NCBI GenBank assembly: GCA_002298965.1
Contig: DBMN01000044.1
Span: 1 to 6,392 of the forward strand
Direction: 5' to 3'
From: Rhizobiales bacterium UBA697
GTDB lineage: Bacteria; Pseudomonadota; Alphaproteobacteria; Rhizobiales; Ancalomicrobiaceae
DNA: 6,392 bases
Below are positions 1-5,391 of this stretch, piece by piece. Within the stretch, counting starts at the first letter, position 1. The number at the start of each line of letters is the position of its first letter. The position numbers were made by a program, and so were the translations under genes. Below the pieces are notes generated by a model that was not told the origin of the DNA, searched no databases, and worked only from the letters and a program-made list of their open reading frames with translations.

Positions 1-735
1 ACCTTCGCCATCGGCCTCGACGCCATCGCCCGGCTCGGTGCCGACGACGGTCCCGGCGCCGGCATCGGCGCGCTCAGCGAGGCCGCCGACGGCCATCCCG
101 ACGAAGCGGCGCTCGAGCGTCTCGACGCGCTCGGCCACACGCTCGGGGCGAGCGATCGCGCCGGCGTCTGCGTCGTCTTCTCCAACACCGTGCCGACGCT
201 CGTCACCGCCTCGCTCTGCCTCGGCCTGGCGCGCGCCGGCGCGCCGGACGCGGCGACCAACACCCTCGTCGACCTCGCCCACGAGGCGGCGCCCTTCGAC
301 GCGTTGTTCGAGCGCGGCCGCGCCGTGGCGCCGATCGGGCTGCCCGACGAAGCGGACTGGGAACGCGTCGGCGACACGTCGGCGACGCTGCTGCGCCCGC
401 TCGATCCGCCGATCGAGGGCGACGGCGAGAGCCATCCCGAAGGGCTCGCGGCCTTCCTCGCGGCGCTGCGGCGCCACGGCGACCGGGCGATCGTCCATCT
501 CGGGCGTCAGCCGACGGCGGCGCTTCTCTTCGAGGCGGCCGAGGTCGCCGACCACGTCTTCCTCGTCGCCGACGCCACCGACCTCGAGGACCGCCGCACC
601 GTCGACGAGATCGCGGTGATGAAGTCGTTGCTGCCGCATTTCGACGGCATGGTCGTGCTCGGGCGCGACGCGAGCGAGGATGCCGTGTTGCGGCGGGCCG
701 CCCGCCGTCGCCGGGCCGTGCCGACGGAGGCGTGA
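1..735 (+). CDS. BY-kinase-like domain of a polysaccharide co-polymerase (Wzc/ExoP type), degenerate; 5' partial
   Basis: The open frame enters from the left edge and gives 244 residues. I infer a relative of the C-terminal P-loop domain of bacterial tyrosine kinases that control exopolysaccharide chain length. A hydrophobic strand (about 55-62, VCVVFSNT) sits where Walker A should begin. It is followed by a helix, a strand ending in LVD (89-91) in the place of Walker A', and a late strand VADHVFLVADATD resembling the family's 'VDGVLLVV' segment. However, the expected GxxGxGK[ST] is replaced by SNTVPTLVTA, the only lysine lies in VMKSLL far downstream, and there is no tyrosine at all, so the C-terminal Tyr cluster is missing. 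If the fold is right, it cannot be an active kinase. Its TGA overlaps the ATG of the glycosyltransferase (TGATG), so the two are translationally coupled. Any membrane or Wzz domain would lie upstream, outside the window. The reading frame is secure; the family call is moderate. Confidence 0.55.
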   Translation, partial: TFAIGLDAIARLGADDGPGAGIGALSEAADGHPDEAALERLDALGHTLGASDRAGVCVVFSNTVPTLVTASLCLGLARAGAPDAATNTLVDLAHEAAPFDALFERGRAVAPIGLPDEADWERVGDTSATLLRPLDPPIEGDGESHPEGLAAFLAALRRHGDRAIVHLGRQPTAALLFEAAEVADHVFLVADATDLEDRRTVDEIAVMKSLLPHFDGMVVLGRDASEDAVLRRAARRRRAVPTEA

Positions 736-1781
736 TGATCTACGTCGACCATACCCATCTCGGACGCCACGTCACCGGCCTCGAGCGGATCACGCTGGAG
801 CTGTTCGGCGCGGAGGCGCTGGCGCCGCTCCAGATCCGGCCGATCCGCTCCAAGGGCACGCTGGGGCTGATCCTCGCCCAGCAGATCGGCATTCCGGCGC
901 GGCTGGCGCTGAACCCGGGCTCGATCCTGCTCGCGCCCGGCTTTCCGCCGTCGATCCCGGCGAGCCTCTTCGGCGCCCGCGTCGTGCCCTACATCCACGA
1001 CTGTTTCCTACTGACCCGGCCGCAGGACCTCAACCGCCGCGCCGCGCTCTACATGGCGCCGGCCTTCCGCCGGGCGGTCGCGATGCTGCCGTGGTTCCTG
1101 GTGAACTCGAAGACCACCGCGGGCGAGCTCGCGGCCTTCGCCCGTCCGGATGCCGAGATCACGCTCTATCGCCCCCAGGTGCGCGACGTCTTCGCCATCG
1201 GCGCCGAGGCCTCGGCGCGGGCGGCCAACGCGCGGCGGGCGGAGAAGGGCGGCCGGCTCGACCTGATCGCGCTCGGCACCATCGAGCCGCGCAAGAATCT
1301 CGCCGCCGCCGCCGACATCGTCGAGGCGCTGAGGCGCATCCACGGCTGGGACGCGCGGCTCAATCTGGTCGGCCGGGCCGGCTGGGGCGGCGAAGCCGAG
1401 AAGCTCGCCGGCCGCGAGGGCGTGGTGATGCACGGCTATGCCGAGCCGGCGCGGGTGCGCGAGCTGCTGGCCTCCGCCCACGTCTTCCTGTCGACCTCGC
1501 ACGACGAGGGCCTCGGCCTGCCGCTGCTCGAGGCGCAGCATGCCGGCCTGCCGGTCGTGGCGCCGGACAAGGCGGTGTTCCGCGAGGTGCTGGGATCGTC
1601 GGGACGGCTGGTCGACACCGCCGATCCGCGTCGCGCGGCGGCGATCATCGACGCGATGGTGACGTCGCCGGGCATCTTCGTGCAGGCGGCGGCCGACGCC
1701 ATGGCCAACGTCGCGCGCTGGAACGCCGAGGCGAGCGCCGACCGCAAGGCGCTGATCGAACGGCTGGCGCGTTTTTCCTGA
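735..1781 (+). CDS. GT4-family (group 1) glycosyltransferase
   Basis: The product has 348 residues, normal for a two-domain GT-B enzyme, and probably adds a sugar from a nucleotide-sugar donor to a growing exopolysaccharide or lipid-linked oligosaccharide at the inner membrane. The acceptor domain spans about 1-165, with VTGLERIT near the start (13-20) and an HD pair at 89-90. The donor domain begins with GTIEPRKN (181-188), whose R/K pair is typical of GT4 phosphate binding. It continues through HGYAEPARVRELLASAHVF to the E-x7-E motif (E258 and E266 in EGLGLPLLE), the family's nucleotide-sugar site. ATG 735 is preferred over GTG 732 because GGAGG at 726-730 is then 4 nt away instead of 1. 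The ATG overlaps the preceding stop, which ties the gene to the polysaccharide co-polymerase-like gene. Donor sugar and acceptor cannot be read from the sequence. No transmembrane segment is evident. Confidence 0.9.
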   Translation: MIYVDHTHLGRHVTGLERITLELFGAEALAPLQIRPIRSKGTLGLILAQQIGIPARLALNPGSILLAPGFPPSIPASLFGARVVPYIHDCFLLTRPQDLNRRAALYMAPAFRRAVAMLPWFLVNSKTTAGELAAFARPDAEITLYRPQVRDVFAIGAEASARAANARRAEKGGRLDLIALGTIEPRKNLAAAADIVEALRRIHGWDARLNLVGRAGWGGEAEKLAGREGVVMHGYAEPARVRELLASAHVFLSTSHDEGLGLPLLEAQHAGLPVVAPDKAVFREVLGSSGRLVDTADPRRAAAIIDAMVTSPGIFVQAAADAMANVARWNAEASADRKALIERLARFS

Positions 1782-1789
1782 GGCTCAGG
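1777..1789. repeat. 13-bp perfect palindrome holding two convergent stop codons
   Basis: CCTGA-GGC-TCAGG is a 5-bp stem with a 3-nt centre. The plus-strand gene's TGA (1779-1781) and the minus-strand gene's stop (TCA at 1785-1787) lie one in each arm. There is no T-run on the 3' side for either strand (the T-run 1772-1776 lies 5' of it on the plus strand), so it is not a classical intrinsic terminator. It may still be a weak bidirectional hairpin, or a by-product of two stops facing each other. Confidence 0.4.
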
Positions 1790-2024
1790 CGACCTGTTTG
1801 CGCCGCGTGCGCCGCGGCGCGGCGTCGTGGGCGCGCACCATCTTGGCGACGCAGGGCTCGAGCGTGTCGGGGCGTCCGGCATCGATCGCGGCGCGGCAGG
1901 CGTTGATCCGCGGATCGGACGCCATCATCCGGTCGGCGTCCTCGACGCTCAGACCCTGCAACAGCGGGCAGCGCGTCGGATCGAACGCGGTCGCCACCCC
2001 CGGTCCCTGCTGATCGGTGCACAT
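1785..2024 (-). CDS. Small hypothetical protein with four cysteines and a basic tail
   Basis: I do not recognise this 79-residue protein. It has cysteines at 2, 19, 43 and 58, a central probably helical part (about 25-65, with SVEDADRMMASDPRI and CRAAIDAG), and a strongly basic end (PRRTRRKQ). No signal peptide or membrane segment is visible. Codon use is GC-rich at third positions like the neighbours, which supports a real gene, as does a good promoter-like sequence about 130 nt upstream (2161-2189). The Shine-Dalgarno is weak (GAGAG about 4 nt before the ATG). The gene converges on the glycosyltransferase with only 3 bp between the stops. The spaced cysteines could suggest metal or disulfide chemistry, but they form no known CxxC pair. 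Function unknown. Confidence 0.6.
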   Translation of the reverse strand: MCTDQQGPGVATAFDPTRCPLLQGLSVEDADRMMASDPRINACRAAIDAGRPDTLEPCVAKMVRAHDAAPRRTRRKQVA

Positions 2025-2160
2025 GATTCTCTCGCCCCGTGCGTCGCGGCCGTTGATCGGCCGTCTCCGTGACGAGGATCGCGGGTGTTCCCGTCGGTGC
2101 CCTCGCCTTCGACTCGTCCGCCGACGGCGGCGCGACCCGCGCTACCTTCGACTTGCAGGA
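2025..2160 (-). other. Structured leader of the 79-residue protein gene
   Basis: If transcription starts near 2154 from the promoter at 2161-2189, the mRNA has about 130 nt before the start codon. Two hairpins are visible in it: CCGCC-GAC-GGCGG at 2118-2130, and CGGCCG-TTGAT-CGGCCG at 2047-2063 (6-bp stem, 5-nt loop), the latter ending 22 nt before the ATG. Neither is followed by a T-run. No known riboswitch consensus is recognised. A regulatory role is conjecture. Confidence 0.25.
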
Positions 2161-2189
2161 ATTCTACCCGGTTTGTCGCCCGTCTCCAA
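2161..2189 (-). promoter_or_regulatory. Predicted sigma-70-type promoter for the 79-residue protein gene
   Basis: On the minus strand, TTGGAG (2189-2184), a 17-nt spacer and TAGAAT (2166-2161) match the TTGACA/TATAAT consensus at 4 and 5 of 6 positions with ideal spacing. It is the best-looking vegetative promoter in the window. It points toward the gene starting at 2024, with transcription predicted to begin near 2154. No protein-coding gene lies between. Confidence 0.5.
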
Positions 2190-2288
2190 GGACGAGACGC
2201 GGCCATGACGTCGCCATGACGCCGCGGAGCGAAACGTGCGACGACGCGCTCGCGGGAGAACGTTCGCAATTCGTCCGTCGGATGAAGG

Positions 2289-2307
2289 AGCCTGTCGGGA
2301 ACAGGCT
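2289..2307 (-). terminator. Stem-loop terminator candidate after tRNA-Pro
   Basis: AGCCTGT (2289-2295) and ACAGGCT (2301-2307) form a perfect 7-bp stem with a 5-nt loop, starting 7 nt beyond the encoded CCA of tRNA-Pro on the minus strand. The tail that follows (CCTTCATCC) is only modestly T-rich, so termination may be inefficient or the hairpin may mark the end of the 3' trailer for processing. Confidence 0.45.
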
Positions 2308-2313
2308 AGGCGG

Positions 2314-2390
2314 TGGTCGGAGTGGCAGGATTTGAACCTGCGACCCCCTCGTCCCGAACGAGGTGCGCTACCAGACTGCGCTACACTCCG
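2314..2390 (-). tRNA. tRNA-Pro (anticodon CGG)
   Basis: The full cloverleaf is readable on the minus strand. The acceptor arm CGGAGTG/CACTCCG pairs 2390-2384 with 2324-2318. The D arm is GCGC-AGTCTGGTA-GCGC, and the anticodon stem CCTCG/CGAGG encloses loop TTCGGGA. The anticodon CGG is at 2356-2354 and reads CCG codons. The T arm is GCAGG-TTCAAAT-CCTGC. The discriminator is A and the 3' CCA is encoded (2316-2314). The C at position 1 is characteristic of bacterial tRNA-Pro. It is transcribed divergently from tRNA-Gln with its own promoter. Confidence 0.97.
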
Positions 2391-2404
2391 TGACCGCGAG
2401 GCGC

Positions 2405-2433
2405 TGTATATAGACCTCGGCCGGTCGCCGCAA
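2405..2433 (-). promoter_or_regulatory. Predicted promoter of tRNA-Pro
   Basis: On the minus strand, TTGCGG (2433-2428), a 17-nt spacer and TATACA (2410-2405) give a start near 2398, about 8 nt before the mature tRNA 5' end. The local TATATA is a rare AT-rich island in a GC-rich stretch. A short 5' leader is usual for tRNA transcripts and would be removed by RNase P. Confidence 0.5.
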
Positions 2434-2501
2434 GGGGCCAATCGCACCCCTGTGGACAGAAATGTCGATCCGACGATTTCGAGCGCGGAACGCGCCGTCG
2501 G

Positions 2502-2530
2502 TTGCCGGGCGTTGCGGGAATCGCTATAGG
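2502..2530 (+). promoter_or_regulatory. Predicted promoter of tRNA-Gln
   Basis: TTGCCG (2502-2507), a 17-nt spacer and TATAGG (2525-2530) fit a sigma-70-type promoter with start near 2537, about 28 nt before the mature tRNA. It lies back to back with the tRNA-Pro promoter, leaving roughly 70 bp between the two -35 elements. Confidence 0.5.
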
Positions 2531-2564
2531 GAGCCCGACGCGCCGGCCCGGCCGGTCGCCGTCC

Positions 2565-2639
2565 TGGGGCGTCGCCAAGTGGTAAGGCAGCGGATTTTGA
2601 TTCCGCCATTCACAGGTTCGAATCCTGTCGCCCCATCCA
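2565..2639 (+). tRNA. tRNA-Gln (anticodon TTG)
   Basis: A complete cloverleaf is seen. The acceptor arm TGGGGCG (2565-2571) pairs with CGCCCCA (2629-2635). The D arm is GCC-AAGTGGTAA-GGC, and the anticodon stem GCGGA/TCCGC encloses loop TTTTGAT. The anticodon TTG is at 2597-2599. The T arm is ACAGG-TTCGAAT-CCTGT. The discriminator is T and CCA is encoded at 2637-2639. It reads CAA, and CAG by wobble. The U at position 1 is typical of bacterial tRNA-Gln. No convincing intrinsic terminator follows in the 35 bp before the convergent stop codon at 2675. No duplicated 3' tRNA fragment is seen in the window, so there is no sign of an integrated element. Confidence 0.97.
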
Positions 2640-2674
2640 ATTCCTTCGATTCGTCGATCCACCCTCGCCGCGCC

Positions 2675-3001
2675 TCAACCGAAGCGGAGGCGGAAGCGCC
2701 GGCGTCCGAGCACGCCCTCGCCATGACCGGAGAAGCCGTGCAGGCGGAAGGCGAAGGTGCCGGTCTGACCGTTCGAGCAGTCGACCGTGCCGTTGCCCGG
2801 CCCCTCGAGGACGAAGGAAAAGCTTCCCGAGCAGCGGATGCCGCGATCGGACACGACCGCGACCGTGCCCTCGCCGTTCCAGTGGCCGGTGGCGGTGCCG
2901 ACGAAGGTCTCGTCGCCGGTCTCCGACACGCCCTCGACCGGCACCGTCAGGCCGAAGCCCGCGAGGCAGGGCACGAGCGCGACGATCGCCAGACGACGCA
3001 T
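2675..3001 (-). CDS. Small predicted secreted protein, beta-rich, one cysteine pair in the mature part
   Basis: The product has 108 residues. The N-terminus MRRLAIVALVPCLAGFG looks like a Sec signal peptide. Cys12 follows Pro rather than Gly/Ala/Ser, so it is not a good lipobox. The mature part is rich in Gly, Thr, Ser and alternating hydrophobic residues, suggesting antiparallel beta strands. It looks like two half-repeats: one around GEGTVAVVSDRGIRCSGSF (43-61) and one around GNGTVDCSNGQTGTFAF (69-85). Each contains one cysteine (57 and 75) that could form a disulfide in the periplasm. It resembles short secreted proteins of unknown function that I recall from rhizobia, but I cannot name a family. 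The start is supported by GGGAG ending 6 nt before the ATG. It faces tRNA-Gln convergently. Confidence 0.7.
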   Translation of the reverse strand: MRRLAIVALVPCLAGFGLTVPVEGVSETGDETFVGTATGHWNGEGTVAVVSDRGIRCSGSFSFVLEGPGNGTVDCSNGQTGTFAFRLHGFSGHGEGVLGRRRFRLRFG

Positions 3002-3468
3002 GAATCACTCCCGAGGCGGTCCGATCCCCGAGGAAGCGCCGCGAGCGACGCCGTTCCGGGAAGTCAGCGTGCCACTTACCACCGCAGCCGGCAACGCTCC
3101 GCCACGGGCAGGATCGAGTCGGCTGGACGAAGCAGTCGCCGCCGGCGACGACCCGCGACCGGCATTTCACGTAGAGTCATGCAGCAAATGCAAGCCCGCC
3201 CCAACCATCATGCACGCATGTCGGTGTGGCATGCTTGCGTCTCTCCCGGGAATTCTGTCGTGCATGACAAATATCGCGCAAGATTTCGCTGGGCCGTCCG
3301 ACGAATTCATTCGAGTATGTATTTTCCGGCTTGCGACAGACACCGAAGTGCCGCAATCCGGTAGCAACCGGGAGGAAGCGAGGGCGCAATCAAAGACGCC
3401 CCGCACCCGCGGCGACGGCCGAAGAGCCGAACGTGTCGACGCGGGAGAAATGCAATCGAGGTCCCACG
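3002..3468. other. 467-bp intergenic region, less GC-rich in its middle, with a CATGC/GCATG cluster
   Basis: I see no credible gene here. Frames that stay open lack a ribosome binding site and are arginine-rich or run through neighbouring genes in the wrong frame. About 3165-3345 looks visibly poorer in GC than the surroundings. It contains CATGC or its complement at 3178, 3209, 3216, 3229 (as GCATGC) and 3262, plus AATGC at 3187. The region separates two divergent small genes (start codons at 3001 minus and 3469 plus) and must hold their promoters, but no -35/-10 pair stands out for either. Confidence 0.5.
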
Positions 3469-3630
3469 ATGTCCAACGAGAAGCCGCAGACCCAGCAATA
3501 CACCCAGCAGGCTCCGGTCCGTCCCCAGGCCGACAGCCTCGACGCTCAGTACAAGCCGATCGGCATCTCCGCCGTGACGGCCGCGCTGCAGCCGTCGCAC
3601 CGGAAGGTCGACGACGGCCAGATGGGCTGA
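3469..3630 (+). CDS. 53-residue conserved-looking small protein
   Basis: The ATG at 3469 has an excellent Shine-Dalgarno, GAGGT at 3458-3462, with a 6-nt spacer, so I choose it over the in-frame ATG at 3331. The N-terminal half is polar and probably disordered (Gln/Pro-rich, KPQTQQYTQQAPVRPQ). The second half, ADSLDAQYKPIGISAVTAAL (residues 22-41), looks folded and is the kind of segment I recall in short unnamed rhizobial proteins. The end is polar (SHRKVDDGQMG). There is no signal peptide, membrane segment or cysteine. It is in the same frame as corA with 111 bp between; the two could be co-transcribed. Function unknown. Confidence 0.7.
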   Translation: MSNEKPQTQQYTQQAPVRPQADSLDAQYKPIGISAVTAALQPSHRKVDDGQMG

Positions 3631-3660
3631 TCGTTCCTTCGGGGCCATCGTCGAAGCACG

Positions 3661-3689
3661 TCGACGAGACGCAGGGAAACGGATATCGA
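3661..3689 (+). promoter_or_regulatory. Weak promoter candidate for corA
   Basis: TCGACG (3661-3666), 17 nt, then TATCGA (3684-3689) lies about 50 nt before the corA ATG. The match is modest at both boxes. No magnesium-sensing leader (M-box) would fit in the short distance, so if this is the start, control would have to be by other means. Confidence 0.25.
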
Positions 3690-3741
3690 AGGCAACCGTC
3701 CATCCGGACATGCCTTCGTCTCCTCATCCCACGGTCTCGCC

Positions 3742-4710
3742 ATGCTGACGATCCACGGTCTCGTCGAATCCCGCCTCGTGACGGCCGCGATCTCCTCCGC
3801 GCCGCCGCCGGAAGGCCGTGCCGTCTGGTACGATCTGATCGAACCCTCGGAAGAGGAGGATCATTTCGTCGAGGACGAGCTCGGCATCGCCGTGCCGACG
3901 CGCGACGAGATGGTCGAGATCGAGGAATCGAGCCGCCTCTACGAAGAGGGCGGCGTGCTCTACATGACGGCGCTGGTGCCGCTGCTGTCCGACACGGACA
4001 CGCCGCGCGTCACGCCGGTCACCTTCGTGCTGACGGCCGACCGTCTGGTCACCGTCCGCTACGAACGCCCTCGCTCCTTCGAGATCTTTCGCCAGCGCGC
4101 CGAACGCGGGGCCGTGGTGCTCGCCGACGGCCGTTCGGTGCTGATCGGCCTGCTCGAGACCGTGGTCGACCGGCTCGCCGACGCCCTGGAGCGCATCGGC
4201 GCCGACATCGAGCGGCTGTCGAGCGACGTCTTTCTCCCTCGCCGCGAACGCGAGAAGGGGCTCGAGGAGGCGATCACCGCGATCGGCCGCAGCGGCGGCA
4301 CGCTGGCGCGGATCGACTCGAGCATCGTCTCGCTGACGCGGCTCTTCCACTATCTCGGCGAGGAGAACCGCCACGACCGGCTCGACCGCGACGGCCGCGC
4401 GCGGCTCGCGACGCTGGAGCTCGACGCCCGCTCGCTCGCCGAACACGTCAAGTCGATCGACACGCGGGTGAACTTCCTGCTCTCCGCGACGCTCGGCCTG
4501 GTCGGCGTCGAGCAGAACACGATCGTCAAGATCTTCTCGGTTCTCGCCGTCGTCTTCATGCCGCCGACGCTGATCGCCTCGATCTACGGCATGAACTTCC
4601 ACGCCATGCCCGAACTGGACATGCCCTGGGGCTATCCCATGGCGCTCGGGCTGATGCTGGTGTCGGTCGGCACGACCTTCGCGGTCTTCAAGTGGAAGCG
4701 CTGGCTGTGA
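3742..4710 (+). CDS. corA: CorA-family magnesium/divalent cation channel
   Basis: The 322-residue length is standard for the family. CorA forms a homopentameric inner-membrane channel for Mg2+ (also Co2+/Ni2+), with a large cytoplasmic N-terminal funnel that senses Mg2+. The start of that domain shows the familiar WYDLIEPSEEE (29-39). A long mostly helical part (about 130-258) leads into TM1 (about 262-282). The diagnostic Y-G-M-N is at 282-285 with the external loop FHAMPEL after it, then TM2 (about 300-318) and the basic end KWKRWL that stays in the cytoplasm. All family hallmarks are intact. ATG 3742 is the first possible start after the stop codon of the preceding small gene, as no ATG, GTG or TTG lies in frame between them. 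It has no obvious Shine-Dalgarno. The gene converges on pdxH with 22 bp between stops and no clear terminator. Confidence 0.96.
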   Translation: MLTIHGLVESRLVTAAISSAPPPEGRAVWYDLIEPSEEEDHFVEDELGIAVPTRDEMVEIEESSRLYEEGGVLYMTALVPLLSDTDTPRVTPVTFVLTADRLVTVRYERPRSFEIFRQRAERGAVVLADGRSVLIGLLETVVDRLADALERIGADIERLSSDVFLPRREREKGLEEAITAIGRSGGTLARIDSSIVSLTRLFHYLGEENRHDRLDRDGRARLATLELDARSLAEHVKSIDTRVNFLLSATLGLVGVEQNTIVKIFSVLAVVFMPPTLIASIYGMNFHAMPELDMPWGYPMALGLMLVSVGTTFAVFKWKRWL

Positions 4711-4732
4711 CCGGCGCTTCCACGATCCCTCG

Positions 4733-5374
4733 TCACGGGTAGAGCCGCACCTTGTCCCAGGGCGCGGCGGGCGCGGCGCGGGTGAACTCGATGCGGTCGT
4801 GCAGGCGGAAGGGGCGGTCGTGCCAGAACTCGATCGTCTGCGGCACCACGCGGAAGCCCGACCAGTGGGGCGGACGCGGCACCTCGCCGACGGCGTGACG
4901 CAGGCCGTATTCGGCCACCGCCTTCTCCAGCGCGAAGCGGCTCTCGAGCGGCCGCGACTGCTTCGACGCCCAGGCGCCGATGCGGCTGGCGCGGGCGCGC
5001 GAGGCGAAATAGGCGTCGGCCTCCGCGTCGGTGACGATCTCGACGGCGCCGCGGATGCGGATCTGCCGACGCAGCGTCTTCCAGTGGAAGAGCAGCGCCG
5101 CCTTGCGCGAGGCGAGCAGCTCGACGCCCTTCTTGGATTCGAAATTCGTGTAGAAGACGAAGCCCTTCTCGTCGAATCCCTTGAGCAGGACCATGCGCAC
5201 GTCGGGCAGGCCGGTGTCGTCGACCGAGGCCAGCGCCATGGCGTTGGGGTCGTTCGGCTCCTTGGCCTCGGCGTCCTTCAGCCATTGCGCGAAAAGGCGA
5301 AACGGCTCTTCGGCGCCGGAAAAGTCACCCGTCGTTAACTCCGATGGGAGATCGTTCTGAAATTGGTCGGTCAT
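4733..5374 (-). CDS. pdxH: Pyridoxine/pyridoxamine 5'-phosphate oxidase
   Basis: This is an FMN-dependent cytoplasmic homodimer that oxidises pyridoxine 5'-phosphate or pyridoxamine 5'-phosphate with O2 to pyridoxal 5'-phosphate, the last step of the DXP-dependent B6 route and of salvage. The 213 residues match the family length. Visible landmarks are NDPNAMALASVD (41-52), the FMN-binding RMVLLK (60-65) and FYTNFESKKG (74-83), RIGAWASKQSRPL (131-143), and PPHWSGFR (168-175). The C-terminal signature IEFWHDRPFRLHDR (181-194) carries the substrate-binding Arg190 and His192, and the end WDKVRLYP is typical. I start at ATG 5374 (MTDQFQ) because residues beyond it do not resemble the family. There is no Shine-Dalgarno before it, and the start lies 17 bp from that of the divergent lipoprotein gene. 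Confidence 0.97.
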   Translation of the reverse strand: MTDQFQNDLPSELTTGDFSGAEEPFRLFAQWLKDAEAKEPNDPNAMALASVDDTGLPDVRMVLLKGFDEKGFVFYTNFESKKGVELLASRKAALLFHWKTLRRQIRIRGAVEIVTDAEADAYFASRARASRIGAWASKQSRPLESRFALEKAVAEYGLRHAVGEVPRPPHWSGFRVVPQTIEFWHDRPFRLHDRIEFTRAAPAAPWDKVRLYP

Positions 5375-5391
5375 CGCTTTCGGAGGAACCC

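Noticed and set aside
680..1906. A 408-codon plus-strand frame across the glycosyltransferase
   Set aside because: It is a Pro/Arg/Gly-rich shadow of the GT4 gene, which carries all the real motifs in its own frame.
2487..2513. GGAAC followed by CGTT, resembling the alphaproteobacterial general stress (EcfG) promoter
   Set aside because: The gap is 18 nt to CGTT, while the known spacing is 16-17, and the sigma-70-type boxes for tRNA-Gln overlap the same place.
2565..2639. tRNA-Gln as an attachment site of an integrated element
   Set aside because: No integrase gene and no direct repeat of the tRNA 3' end is present in the window.
2646..2657. TCGA-TTCG-TCGA after tRNA-Gln as a terminator
   Set aside because: A 4-bp stem without a T-run is too weak, although the TTCG loop is a stable type.
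3039..3055. Minus-strand GGAAC upstream of the 108-residue secreted protein as an EcfG-type site
   Set aside because: The downstream box reads CTTC rather than CGTT and the spacing is only approximately right; the match is too weak to report as a feature.
3724..4602. A 292-codon minus-strand frame antisense to corA
   Set aside because: It has low-complexity Arg/Asp/Glu composition with no family resemblance, and corA on the other strand is unmistakable.
4707..4737. GTGAC...GTCAC between corA and pdxH as a shared terminator
   Set aside because: The stem has only 5 bp with a long loop and there is no T-run on either strand.
2787..4742. A 651-codon open frame on the plus strand
   Set aside because: It runs through the intergenic region, the 53-residue gene and all of corA in the wrong frame, is extremely arginine-rich, and lacks recognisable domains. 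It is a by-product of GC-rich sequence with few stop codons.
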